Source of the DNA: Verrucomicrobia bacterium CG1_02_43_26
Lineage (GTDB): Bacteria; Verrucomicrobiota; Verrucomicrobiia; Opitutales; CG1-02-43-26
Length of the DNA: 64,000 bases
NCBI GenBank assembly: GCA_001872735.1
Contig: MNWT01000022.1
Coordinates: 1-64,000 of the forward strand
Reading direction: 5' to 3'
The notes below the pieces were generated by a model, which saw only the letters and a list, made by a program, of their open reading frames with translations, ran no database searches and was not told the origin of the DNA. Positions within the stretch are counted from its first letter, which is position 1. Each line of letters opens with the position of its first letter. This document shows, in pieces, positions 16,266 through 25,113 of the stretch. Both the position numbers and the translations under genes were made by a program.

Positions 16266-17342
16266 ATGATAAGAAACAAGATAACCATAACGCTCTTTTT
16301 TGTTGCGACCACATTTTCTCTTTTCAGTCTCTGTGCCGAAGCAGCCACAAAAATAATAACCTATTATGATGTGGGATCTTCCGGAACAAAATACGCTGTT
16401 TACAGGGTTGATTTAGAAAAAGGAGACCACAAGAAATTGTTCAACGATATGATTTCTGTGCATTATTCTTTGGATTTAGAAACCAGTGGTGACGATACCT
16501 TTTCGGAGGCCATCAAAGCAAAAGGTGTTCATGTGATACAATTAATCAAAGAATACGTGAATGCCAAATACGGCCAAAGCGGCGAAGTAGGATATTACGG
16601 CGTTGCCACGGCTGCTTGGCGAAACGCTAAGAATGGCGAACAATTACAAAACCAAGTTTATGAAGTGACCGGCGTTGCGATAAAAATTATTACGCAAAAA
16701 GAAGAAGCCGAATTAGGCTATGAAGGCGTTGTAGACAAAGTGCACAGGAAAGACATTGTCGTTTGGGATATAGGTGGCGGGAGCATGCAATTTGTGACCA
16801 AAGACGATAAAGGTGATTTCATTACGACTGAGGGAAAGCTTGCTGCTCAAACGTTTACCAACAAAGTACGCGAGCACATTAAGCACATTAGCCAGTATGA
16901 GTCCCCGAACCCGATGCATGCACAAGAAATTGACCAAGCGATTGCCCTAGCGAAAGCAAACTTGGGATTTAACGCCGCCAATGAAGCGGCAATAAAGCGG
17001 ATCATTGCTTCCAATGGAGGAGTTGTTTATGGTATTAGCCCGCTTCATAAGTTTGTTGTTCCTAAGACATTAGCTATCTTAACGGGCCTAGAACATAAAG
17101 AATTTACCCGTGCCGACCTGAAATATGCCATCGAGCAGCTCACCAACAAGGGTGATGACGTACTCGCCAAGTATTCCACAGACAGGCCGGACCCAGAGTT
17201 CACAAAAAACCATTTAACGGCCTTGATACTCGTTTACGCAACGATGGAAAAGATGGGTGTTGAGAAAGTAATCACCACAGAAACCAGCAGCATAGACGGC
17301 CTGGCTGCCCGTGGTCCTGAGTTTGTGTTGAAAGGCTTTTGA
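16266..17342 (+). CDS. Secreted Ppx/GppA-NTPDase superfamily phosphatase, copy 1
   Basis: 358 residues with a signal peptide (about 1-27, ending CAEAA). The ASKHA fold is visible: phosphate-binding loop 1 is DVGSSGTKYAVY, then YGVATAAWR, KEEAELGYEG, phosphate loop 2 VVWDIGGGSMQFV, and a C-terminal SSIDGLAARGPEF. The SSGT loop and the Gln after GGGSM resemble apyrase (GDA1/CD39) regions ACR1 and ACR4, whereas Ppx/GppA enzymes have SNS and GGGSTE; the EEAELGY block is Ppx-like. It probably hydrolyses nucleotides or polyphosphate outside the cytoplasm. A paralog follows 95 bases later. The exact substrate cannot be told. Confidence 0.75.
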   Translation: MIRNKITITLFFVATTFSLFSLCAEAATKIITYYDVGSSGTKYAVYRVDLEKGDHKKLFNDMISVHYSLDLETSGDDTFSEAIKAKGVHVIQLIKEYVNAKYGQSGEVGYYGVATAAWRNAKNGEQLQNQVYEVTGVAIKIITQKEEAELGYEGVVDKVHRKDIVVWDIGGGSMQFVTKDDKGDFITTEGKLAAQTFTNKVREHIKHISQYESPNPMHAQEIDQAIALAKANLGFNAANEAAIKRIIASNGGVVYGISPLHKFVVPKTLAILTGLEHKEFTRADLKYAIEQLTNKGDDVLAKYSTDRPDPEFTKNHLTALILVYATMEKMGVEKVITTETSSIDGLAARGPEFVLKGF

Positions 17343-17384
17343 ATCATTCTTCATCCTCGCTCATTCCGATCTACTGATCTAATA

Positions 17385-17435
17385 TTGACTAATTTAGCAT
17401 AATCAATTACAAAAAAGACCATCTTAATTGTAATT
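17385..17435 (+). promoter_or_regulatory. Putative promoter with an inverted repeat before the second phosphatase gene
   Basis: TTGACT (17385-17390) and TACAAA (17408-17413) are 17 bases apart. An inverted repeat AATTACAA (17405-17412) and TTGTAATT (17428-17435) spans the -10 and leader up to the ATG, and could be an operator or leader hairpin. Confidence 0.45.
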
Positions 17436-17437
17436 AT

Positions 17438-18529
17438 ATGCATATCATAAAACATAAAACAAAACTCATTTTCACAATCACCCTGGTTCTGGCTAGTCTT
17501 TGTGCCGAAGCTGCCCATAAAATCGTCACCTATTTTGACATAGGGTCTGCAGGAACAAAATACACCACTTACAGCCTTGATTCAGAAAAAGGGACCTATA
17601 TAACCCTGTTTGACGACTACGTACCCGTGCATTATGCCCTGGATCTAGAAAACAGCCAAGACAACCGTTTCTCGGAAGCCGTTATCGTAAAAGGCATTCA
17701 AGCCATTGAAACCATCAAAGCCTACATGGAAGCGAAGTATGGCCATAATGGAGCCATTGAATATTACGGTGTTGCCACAGCGTCTTGGAGAAAAGCGTTT
17801 AATGGCGACGATTTACGAGACCGCGTTTATAATAAAACCGGTGTTCCCATAAGGATTATTTCCCAAAAAGAAGAGGCCGAGCTAGGCTATGAAGGCATTG
17901 CCACACACGTGAAGCAGGACAACGTTGTGGTGTGGGATATTGGTGGCGGAAGCATGCAAATCGTTACTAAAGGCGATCAGAACAGCTTTATAACCGCCGA
18001 AAGTAGCCTTGCGACACAAAACTTCACCTACAAGGTACGTGAAGAGATTAAACGAACAAGCCGACACCACTCGCCACACCCCATGACAATGCGAGAAATC
18101 GACCAAGCCATTACACTCGCAAAGTTAAATTTGGGATTTGAGCCAAACGATGAAAGTAGAATAAAGGAAGTAATAGCGACTAATGGCGGGATCGTTTACG
18201 GCATAAGCCCGATTCATGAACGTACTGCGGCCCGGACACTGGAAGCGCTAAACGGTAGAGCATGCACAGCATTTAGCCAAGAAGAGCTGAAGCAGGCCAT
18301 CATGCAACTGGCAGGCAAAGGCGATGAGGCCATGAGCCGGTATTCCGCAGATAGACCGAACCCGGAGTTTGTAAAAAGCCATTTAACGGACTTAATATTA
18401 ATTTACGCAACCATGGAAAAGATGGGAATCGAGACCGTTATTGTCTCTAGCATAAGCATTATAGACGGGTTAATTGCCCGAGGACCCGAGTTTGTGACAA
18501 GCGGTTATAAGGCAAGGGTGAGCAAGTGA
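17438..18529 (+). CDS. Secreted Ppx/GppA-NTPDase superfamily phosphatase, copy 2
   Basis: 363 residues, a clear tandem paralog of the preceding gene along its whole length. It has a signal peptide (about 1-25, ending CAEAA), loop 1 DIGSAGTKYTTY, then YGVATASWR, KEEAELGYEG, loop 2 VVWDIGGGSMQIV, and SIIDGLIARGPEF near the end. As in copy 1 the residue after GGGSM is Gln, the apyrase-like choice. Loop 1 differs (SAGT for SSGT), so substrate or rate may have diverged. It has its own candidate promoter. It may act with copy 1 in the periplasm or outside the cell. Confidence 0.75.
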   Translation: MHIIKHKTKLIFTITLVLASLCAEAAHKIVTYFDIGSAGTKYTTYSLDSEKGTYITLFDDYVPVHYALDLENSQDNRFSEAVIVKGIQAIETIKAYMEAKYGHNGAIEYYGVATASWRKAFNGDDLRDRVYNKTGVPIRIISQKEEAELGYEGIATHVKQDNVVVWDIGGGSMQIVTKGDQNSFITAESSLATQNFTYKVREEIKRTSRHHSPHPMTMREIDQAITLAKLNLGFEPNDESRIKEVIATNGGIVYGISPIHERTAARTLEALNGRACTAFSQEELKQAIMQLAGKGDEAMSRYSADRPNPEFVKSHLTDLILIYATMEKMGIETVIVSSISIIDGLIARGPEFVTSGYKARVSK

Positions 18530-18777
18530 GGTAAGACCTTATTTTATAACGAATTTATTTTGAAATAAATCTGTAGCCTGATTGTTAATAAAAGTGCTAT
18601 CTATAAGTAATTTAACTTTCACAAGGAACTGGTCTTAGGGAGGGTCGCAGGATGTTTTTCCGGCAAAGCCCTCCTATGCGCCAACTATATATAAATTCCT
18701 AATAAGGCTTTTATGAGGAAGGCAGTTTGTTTCACCTGAAACAAAAACGCCGAAAAGATATGATCATTTGAGCACTA

Positions 18778-20784
18778 TCAATTGCGAGGCTTTTTAGTAT
18801 TCGGTTTAATCGGCGTACCGGTCTTGAGCGTATTGATTTGGTTACGGATGACGGCGGCTTGTTCGAAGTTGAGCTCTCGGGCAGCATCGAGCATTTCGGT
18901 TTCGAGTTGGGCGAGGACAGCGGCGAGATCGCGGTCTCCATGAGCGTCTGAGAGCAAGATGGGATCCTTTTCAATTTGAGAATCGATGACCTGAAGGCTG
19001 TCATCCAACTTGCGACGGACACCCCGAGGCGTGATGCCGTGCTCGCGGTTGTAGGCCTCTTGTTTTTCGCGGCGATAGTGGGTGATTTCGAGCGTATTTT
19101 TGAGAGAATTTGTCATTTTATCCGCATAGAGGAGGACGCGACCCTTTTCATGGCGGGCGGCACGACCAGCGGTTTGGATAAGACTTGTTTGACTACGCAA
19201 GAAACCCTCTTTATCCGCGTCTAAAATAGCGACGAGCGCGACCTCCGGAAGATCCAAACCCTCGCGAAGAAGATTTACGCCCACGAGGACATCGAACTCA
19301 CCTCGACGGAGATTGCGAAGAATTTCAACGCGCTCGATGGCATCGATATCCGAGTGCAAGTATTCGACACGGATACCGGCCTTTCGCAAGAAAAGCGTAA
19401 TATCCTCTGACATGCGCTTTGTAAGCGTTGTGACCAGGACACGTTCCTTTTCTGCAACAGCTTTGTGGATTTCGCCGATCATATCCTCCACTTGGCCCTT
19501 TGCGGGACGCACATCCATAATAGGATCGAGAAGGCCTGTAGGGCGAATGAGCTGTTCCGCGATGACAGAAGAGACCTCGAACTCGTGTTTACTGGGCGTT
19601 GCGGAAACAAACAATGTTTGATGAGCGATGGACCAGAACTCCTCGATACGAAGAGGCCGATTGTCCATAGCAGAAGGCAAGCGGAAACCATACTCTACGA
19701 GACGCTGCTTACGAGAACGGTCTCCAAAATACATACCCCCAATTTGAGGGACGGTGACGTGACTTTCGTCAAGGATGAGCAAAAAGTCTTTAGGAAAGAA
19801 GTCTATTAAGCAAGAAGGCCGGTCATTTTCCTGCCTGCCACTGAGGTGGCGGGAATAGTTTTCGATACCGGAACAGAAACCCATTTCGCGCATAAGCTCG
19901 AGATCGTACTCGGTGCGCATACGCAGGCGTTGAGCTTCGATGAGTTTGTCCGCTTTTTCCAGCTGGGTAACCCGCGTATCGAGCTCTTCTCTAATGGACT
20001 CGAGGGCGCCCTCGAGCTTATCACGACGCGTGATGAATTGATTAGCAGGATAGATTTGAAAAGAGTCTATAGGATCGGAGTACTCGCCTGTTTCCGGGTC
20101 GAATTCTTGGATAGACTCGATGGTGTCTCCCCAAAACTCGATACGCACGGCAGTTTCCATGTATGCCGGCATGACATCCACGATCTCTCCGCGGACCCGG
20201 AAATTACCCCGAATAAGAGCAGCGTCATTACGCACGTAAAGGTTTTCGACCAGACGCTCCAAAAAATGGTCACGACGTAGCGTTTCGCCCCGTTTGAGCG
20301 GAATCATGAGATCAGTGAAATCCTCCGGCGAACCCAACCCATAGATGCAAGAGACGCTGGCAACCACGATGACATCTTTTCTGCTAATCAGAGAACTGGT
20401 TGCTGAGATGCGTAGACGGTCGATTTCCTCGTTTACGGAAGCATCCTTTTCGATATAAGTATCTGTTTGCGGGATGTAGGCCTCCGGCTGATAGTAGTCA
20501 TAGTAACTGACGAAGTATTCTACGGCGTTATCCGGGAAAAATGTTTTAAACTCTGAATAAAGCTGGGCCGCGAGTGTTTTATTATGAGAAATAATTAACG
20601 TAGGACGCTGGAGACGCTGGATGACATTAGCCATTGTAAACGTTTTGCCAGAACCCGTCACACCGAGAAGCGTTTGATATTTATTGCCCAGACGGATAGA
20701 CTGCGTCAACGCCTCAATGGCTTGAGGCTGGTCGCCCTTGGGCTCAAATTCTGAAGAGAGCCGGAATGGAACATTCTTTAGCAT
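18778..20784 (-). CDS. uvrB: UvrB, excinuclease ABC subunit B
   Basis: 668 residues, full length. Walker A is GVTGSGKT near residue 40; a beta-hairpin/YDYYQPEAYIPQTDTYIEKD block is near 90-115; helicase motifs include LLILDESHV (motif II) and QTAGRAARH (motif VI); and a C-terminal UVR domain (MLDAARELNFEQAAVIRNQI) is at about 620-655 for UvrA/UvrC contact. It loads onto damaged DNA in nucleotide excision repair. It stands alone, with the symporter gene starting just upstream in the same orientation. Confidence 0.97.
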   Translation of the reverse strand: MLKNVPFRLSSEFEPKGDQPQAIEALTQSIRLGNKYQTLLGVTGSGKTFTMANVIQRLQRPTLIISHNKTLAAQLYSEFKTFFPDNAVEYFVSYYDYYQPEAYIPQTDTYIEKDASVNEEIDRLRISATSSLISRKDVIVVASVSCIYGLGSPEDFTDLMIPLKRGETLRRDHFLERLVENLYVRNDAALIRGNFRVRGEIVDVMPAYMETAVRIEFWGDTIESIQEFDPETGEYSDPIDSFQIYPANQFITRRDKLEGALESIREELDTRVTQLEKADKLIEAQRLRMRTEYDLELMREMGFCSGIENYSRHLSGRQENDRPSCLIDFFPKDFLLILDESHVTVPQIGGMYFGDRSRKQRLVEYGFRLPSAMDNRPLRIEEFWSIAHQTLFVSATPSKHEFEVSSVIAEQLIRPTGLLDPIMDVRPAKGQVEDMIGEIHKAVAEKERVLVTTLTKRMSEDITLFLRKAGIRVEYLHSDIDAIERVEILRNLRRGEFDVLVGVNLLREGLDLPEVALVAILDADKEGFLRSQTSLIQTAGRAARHEKGRVLLYADKMTNSLKNTLEITHYRREKQEAYNREHGITPRGVRRKLDDSLQVIDSQIEKDPILLSDAHGDRDLAAVLAQLETEMLDAARELNFEQAAVIRNQINTLKTGTPIKPNTKKPRN

Positions 20785-20811
20785 ACTTCAGGAAGGGAGT
20801 TGGCTTGTATC

Positions 20812-22125
20812 CTAAAGATGGATACTGAGAGGTCGTTCCTTTTTATAGATTTCCGTCTCACCCTCGCTTTTGCCGATAACGACCGCGCCAACGCTATCAC
20901 TAAAGATATTGACGACACTACGGCACATATCGAGGATACGGTCTACCACGAGCACGATGCCCACGTATTCAAACGGTAAGCCGACGACACCCGTGATGAT
21001 CGCGATTGCCACGATACTGGCTGCTGGGATGCCCGCGACCCCAAAAGAAGTCATAAGTGCCAAGAGGACAACGGTGATTTGGGATGTTATACCAAATTCA
21101 AAAGCAGGATTGAGCGTTTGATAGAATTGGGCGATAAAGATGACGATAACACACTCGTACAGAGCGGTACCATTCATATTAATACTAGCACCTAAAGGAA
21201 GCGTAAAACTGCTGACACGATTGGAGACATTTGCAGTTTTTTCGCAGCACTCCATGGTAATCGGGAGCGTCGAGATGGAAGATGAGGTTGAGAAAGCGGT
21301 TAATAAAGCAGGTGCCATGGCACGGAAATGGAGCCAAGGTTTAATCCCTGCCAAGAACAAGAATATGGACATGACGATGAAGAAGTGAATGCCGAGACCC
21401 AGCAGCACCGTCATCGTAAACTTCATAATGGGGAGGAAAAGTTGGAAACCAAAGTCTATAAATTTGGGCGTGACGAGACCGAACACACCAATGGGGGCAA
21501 ACAGCAGGATGAGGTCGGCGATGTTGAGCGTGACATCCTGCAAACTCTGCCAGAGCTTGACTTGGAACTCTCGCTGCTTTTCAGGAAGCCGCGTGACAAA
21601 ATAGCCAAACAAGAGAGAGAAAAAGATAATACCGAGGATTTGGCTGTTATCACCAGCAGCATCGATGATATTAGACGGAATCATGCGGATGAAGACCTGG
21701 ATAACCTCTTCGGCGCCGGTCTTGCCGAGCCTTTCCTCAAATTGACCAGGATCGCGAGCTTGAGCCAGCATAGCCTCTGCTGTAGCGGAGTCCACATGGC
21801 CGGGTTTCATGATATTAACTACAAGAAGACCTACTAAAACAGCTATGAGAGTACTTCCCACGTAATAAGCCACTGTTTTGAGACCCATGCGGCCGAAACT
21901 TTTCTCATTACCGATACCGATCATGCCGCCGATGATTGAAGCAACGATCAGAGGAACCACGATCATTTTCAGGGCGTTTAAGAAAACGGTACCCACGAAG
22001 TTACAAACCCCGATGACAGCGGTGCCAAAAAAGGCCTCACGCAAATCAAACGATCGGATAAAAATACTCAGTAAAAGCGCACAGGTAATGGAGATTAGAA
22101 TCTGCCAATGTAATTTCAACTTCAT
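20812..22125 (-). CDS. Dicarboxylate/amino acid:cation symporter (DAACS, SLC1-like)
   Basis: 437 residues with about eight membrane helices and two re-entrant loops. Diagnostic motifs are the Ser-rich AFSTSSSISTLPITM loop (hairpin 1), the helix-7 PLGASINMNGTALYE motif and the helix-8 region with VDRILDMCRSVVNIFSD. Members of the family take up glutamate, aspartate or C4-dicarboxylates with Na+ or H+. The position usually discriminating glutamate from dicarboxylate uptake reads DRILDMCR, with Arg retained on helix 8 as in several acidic-substrate transporters. Single gene, 27 bases before uvrB. Confidence 0.92.
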   Translation of the reverse strand: MKLKLHWQILISITCALLLSIFIRSFDLREAFFGTAVIGVCNFVGTVFLNALKMIVVPLIVASIIGGMIGIGNEKSFGRMGLKTVAYYVGSTLIAVLVGLLVVNIMKPGHVDSATAEAMLAQARDPGQFEERLGKTGAEEVIQVFIRMIPSNIIDAAGDNSQILGIIFFSLLFGYFVTRLPEKQREFQVKLWQSLQDVTLNIADLILLFAPIGVFGLVTPKFIDFGFQLFLPIMKFTMTVLLGLGIHFFIVMSIFLFLAGIKPWLHFRAMAPALLTAFSTSSSISTLPITMECCEKTANVSNRVSSFTLPLGASINMNGTALYECVIVIFIAQFYQTLNPAFEFGITSQITVVLLALMTSFGVAGIPAASIVAIAIITGVVGLPFEYVGIVLVVDRILDMCRSVVNIFSDSVGAVVIGKSEGETEIYKKERPLSIHL

Positions 22126-22157
22126 GATAAAAAAATAACCTTTCTTCTAGTAATAAA

Positions 22158-22868
22158 TTAAGCCCAAAGTTCCTGGTAGAAGGAACGATCGAGATCTGAT
22201 AAAGCTTGGACGGTTTTATGGGCGTTAGCCAACGCATCTGCGAAATGAGTGGTCGCTACTCCGACAACCTTCATGCCTGCGGCGAGAGCTGCTTGTATAC
22301 CAACAGGGGCGTCTTCAAAGACAACACAGTTTTTGGGATCGCGGTTAATTGCCATAGCGGCCTTTAAAAAGACCTGCGGATCCGGTTTGCCTCGATCAAC
22401 ATCGTCTGCCGAAACAATTGCGGTAAAGTATGAACGTAAATTCAACATATCGAGGGCGAGTTCAATATTCTTGCGTTCGGTAGAGGAGCCGATGGCGCAG
22501 GTAAAATTGGCCTCTTGAAGACACTCTAGCAAATCTTGTACGCCTGGCAAGCAATAAAGGCCAGTTTCCCCTAAAACCTCACGGTAGAGTTCTTCCTTAC
22601 GTGTAGAAATACGGTGAATCTCGTCAGGGTCAGTTGTCCACTGGAGGAGATTGGGGATAATATCCGTATTTTTGCGACCAAAACCCTTATGAAAGTTGGC
22701 TGGGTTGAGGGTACGGGATTCTTCTTTGGCTAATCTTATCCAACTTTCTTTATGTTGGTTAATGGAATCTATAATAACTCCATCCCAATCAAAAATCGCT
22801 CCTAACAGCATTAAACGAACATGAGGGGAAAGGAACCGACTGGCAAGATTTTTCGTTAGTTGAAGCAT
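22158..22868 (-). CDS. HAD-superfamily hydrolase, beta-phosphoglucomutase-like
   Basis: About 236 residues from ATG 22868; ATG 22811 (MLLGAIFDWDGV) is an alternative start 19 residues later that fits the family better. HAD motif I is DWDGVIIDS, motif II is GSSTERKN, and motifs III/IV are GKPDPQVFLKAA and VVFEDAPVGIQAALAAGM. The helical cap between motifs I and II is of the PGM/phosphatase subclass 1A type. It probably acts on a small phosphorylated metabolite; the substrate cannot be assigned. It is divergent from fabV with about 60 bases between the proposed starts. Confidence 0.85.
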   Translation of the reverse strand: MLQLTKNLASRFLSPHVRLMLLGAIFDWDGVIIDSINQHKESWIRLAKEESRTLNPANFHKGFGRKNTDIIPNLLQWTTDPDEIHRISTRKEELYREVLGETGLYCLPGVQDLLECLQEANFTCAIGSSTERKNIELALDMLNLRSYFTAIVSADDVDRGKPDPQVFLKAAMAINRDPKNCVVFEDAPVGIQAALAAGMKVVGVATTHFADALANAHKTVQALSDLDRSFYQELWA

Positions 22869-22926
22869 TTTTAACTTCAGTATTATAGTGAAAATTTGTA
22901 CCATATTGAGGAACAACATAAAACTT

Positions 22927-24132
22927 ATGGCAATAAAACCGAAGATACGTGGATTTGTGTGCATTACATCACATCCGGAAGGTTGTGCGAAAAACGTGCA
23001 AGAGCAAATTGAATTTATACAGTCTAAACCTGCTATTAAAGATAAGCTGAATGTGCTTGTTATCGGGGCATCGACAGGGTATGGCTTAGCGAGCAGGATA
23101 GCTGCGGGCTTTGGCGCGCAAGCAAACACGGTCGGTGTTTTCTGGGAAAGACCTGCGAGTAACGGCCGCCCGGCATCCGCTGGCTGGTACAATTCCGTGG
23201 CATTTGAGAAGGCCGCGCAAGCGCAAGGGCTGTATGCTCAAAGCATCAATGGCGATGCGTACTCAGATGAAGTCAAAGACGAAGCCGTTGAGTTAATCAA
23301 AGAAAACATGGGCAAAGTGGATCTGGTTGTTTACAGCTTAGCTTCCCCTAGAAGAACGCACCCGAAGACAGGCGTTGTTTACAAGTCTGCGCTTAAGACC
23401 GTTGGCGAACCCTTCCATAGTAAGAATTTGGATACAGACAAGAAAGTCATCAACGAAGTGACCATTGAACCGGGCAATGAAGAAGACATTGAAGCTACGG
23501 TACAAGTTATGGGCGGTGAAGACTGGGAGATGTGGATGGATAGACTATCTCTAGAAGGTCTCCTAGCCGAAGGCGCACAGAGTGTAGCCTTTTCTTACAT
23601 AGGGCCATCAGTAACCTGGCCAATCTATAAAGACGGTACGATTGGCAAAGCGAAGCAAGATTTAGAGCGTGCCGCGAAAGCCATTAACAAGAAATTGCAG
23701 GCGCTTCATGGCCATGCGTATGTTTCTGTTAATAAAGCGTTGGTAACACAAGCGAGCTCCGCCATTCCTGTCGTGCCGCTATACATCTCTCTTCTGTACA
23801 AAGTAATGAAAGAAAAGAATCTTCATGAAGGCTGTATTGAGCAGATGTACCGCTTACTGGCTGATCATTTGTATAACCCTAAGGGTCCTCAACTGGATGA
23901 AGCAGGGCGTATACGAGTTGATGATTGGGAGATGCGTGAAGACGTGCAAAAAGAAGTATTCTCTTTGTGGCCGATGGTGAGCACGGAGAATATCGATACG
24001 CTATCTGATTTCAAAGGGTATCAAGAAGAGTTCTTGAGGCTATTTGGGTTTGGACTCTCCGGAGTCGACTATGAAAAAGATGTCGAGCTAGAAGTTGATT
24101 TCCCGAATGAGCTCAAGAGCGTAAACATGTAA
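22927..24132 (+). CDS. fabV: FabV, NADH-dependent trans-2-enoyl-ACP/CoA reductase
   Basis: 401 residues from ATG 22927, the usual length; an in-frame ATG at 22888 is further upstream than homologs need. The N-terminus has IRGFVCITSHPEGCAKNV, the dinucleotide-binding VLVIGASTGYGLASR block near 45-57, and the catalytic Y-x8-K pair (Tyr 234, Lys 243, in YKDGTIGKAK), almost at the numbering known for FabV. It performs the last reduction of fatty-acid elongation; FabV enzymes are typically insensitive to triclosan. It stands alone between a HAD gene and the convergent exbD gene. Confidence 0.96.
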   Translation: MAIKPKIRGFVCITSHPEGCAKNVQEQIEFIQSKPAIKDKLNVLVIGASTGYGLASRIAAGFGAQANTVGVFWERPASNGRPASAGWYNSVAFEKAAQAQGLYAQSINGDAYSDEVKDEAVELIKENMGKVDLVVYSLASPRRTHPKTGVVYKSALKTVGEPFHSKNLDTDKKVINEVTIEPGNEEDIEATVQVMGGEDWEMWMDRLSLEGLLAEGAQSVAFSYIGPSVTWPIYKDGTIGKAKQDLERAAKAINKKLQALHGHAYVSVNKALVTQASSAIPVVPLYISLLYKVMKEKNLHEGCIEQMYRLLADHLYNPKGPQLDEAGRIRVDDWEMREDVQKEVFSLWPMVSTENIDTLSDFKGYQEEFLRLFGFGLSGVDYEKDVELEVDFPNELKSVNM

Positions 24133-24148
24133 GGATTTAGCAGAAGAA

Positions 24149-24541
24149 TTAACGGGTCTGGAGACGAATTTTATCCAGACCGTTTATTCTACAAAGATCC
24201 ATTACCTGAGTGGTATATTTTAAAGCAGTGTCCTGATCTGAAACGATGAGGACGCTTTGTTTTTGTTTAGAGGAAGCATCCTTAATAAGCGCGGAGAGAT
24301 CTTTTTCTCCTACAGCCACATCCTGAAAATAGTAGGTGCCCTGTTTATCAATACCAATCGTGAGCTGTTGGTTAGGCTGATTGCGACCCGCGGTTTCCAT
24401 ATCCGGCGGGGTAATATTGAGCACATTTTCATTACGAAACTGCATCGTTATCATAAAAAAGAAGATCAAGACGATGAGGACATCGACAAGCGGCACGATA
24501 TTAACATCCGCGCTAGGCCTTTTTTTAAGCTGAAGCTTCAT
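24149..24541 (-). CDS. exbD: ExbD/TolR family biopolymer transport protein
   Basis: 130 residues: a short cytoplasmic N-terminus, one membrane helix with the conserved Asp (NIVPLVDVLIVLIFFFMIT, Asp about residue 20) and a periplasmic domain. With the upstream MotA/TolQ/ExbB-type protein it forms a proton-driven motor that energises TonB-dependent outer-membrane transport or Tol function. Its start overlaps the end of the upstream gene by 17 bases. No TonB or Tol partner lies nearby, so ExbD versus TolR cannot be settled. Confidence 0.88.
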   Translation of the reverse strand: MKLQLKKRPSADVNIVPLVDVLIVLIFFFMITMQFRNENVLNITPPDMETAGRNQPNQQLTIGIDKQGTYYFQDVAVGEKDLSALIKDASSKQKQSVLIVSDQDTALKYTTQVMDLCRINGLDKIRLQTR

Positions 24542-25103
24542 CTTCTTTAGAGAGATCTATGAGACGTTCCAAGGCAACACTGATCTGGGAAGTAAATTTG
24601 TCCACACGCCGGTAGAGATAGCGATTACCCACGATTGCGGGAATGGCGATCGAGAGACCGATGAGCGTTGTGGTGAGCGCAAGGGCTATCCCCTGCACAA
24701 AAGTACCCGGATCCGGCATGCCCGTTTCGAGAGAAATATTTGAAAAAACCTGAACCAAACCCGCAACCGTACCCAGAAGCCCGATCAAAGGGGCAGCTGA
24801 AATGATAATATCTAACACATACAAGCCACGCTCCATGTGCGTGACCTCGAGTTGGGCATAGGCCTTAAGGGCATCGGGATCCGGCCGGTTTTCTTTATAA
24901 AAACGAACCATACGACCAACCACGGAACAATCATCTGCATCACTAGAAGGGAGCCTACCCGCGATAAAAGCAGCCACGTAATTTTTAGGCATAACCCTGT
25001 TTGTCCGCAAAGAGAACAAACGCTCGACGATGATAAAAACAGCCAGGAGAGAACAAAGGCCAAGAGGGTAAATAAAAATGCCTGCGCCAGCGATAATATT
25101 CAT
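24525..25103 (-). CDS. exbB: MotA/TolQ/ExbB proton channel family protein
   Basis: 192 residues with three membrane helices: one at the N-terminus (LGLCSLLAVFIIVERLF) and two in the C-terminal half, around the conserved AAPLIGLLGTVAGLVQVF and GIALALTTTLIGLSIAIPA blocks. The family couples proton flow to force generation on ExbD/TolR. It begins 10 bases after the trans-sulfuration gene on the same strand and overlaps exbD. The assignment to ExbB rather than TolQ is by default. Confidence 0.88.
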   Translation of the reverse strand: MNIIAGAGIFIYPLGLCSLLAVFIIVERLFSLRTNRVMPKNYVAAFIAGRLPSSDADDCSVVGRMVRFYKENRPDPDALKAYAQLEVTHMERGLYVLDIIISAAPLIGLLGTVAGLVQVFSNISLETGMPDPGTFVQGIALALTTTLIGLSIAIPAIVGNRYLYRRVDKFTSQISVALERLIDLSKEDEASA

Positions 25104-25113
25104 AGTTGGTATA

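Noticed and set aside
18541..18777. Small gene or RNA in the convergent gap before uvrB
   Set aside because: Contains a GGGAGG/CCCTCC inverted repeat without a T-run and no coding frame with recognisable features; nothing I can support.
22869..23192. Long N-terminal extension of the HAD hydrolase reading frame
   Set aside because: It runs antisense through fabV, has no HAD similarity, and ends where a normal HAD N-terminus begins; shadow of fabV codons.
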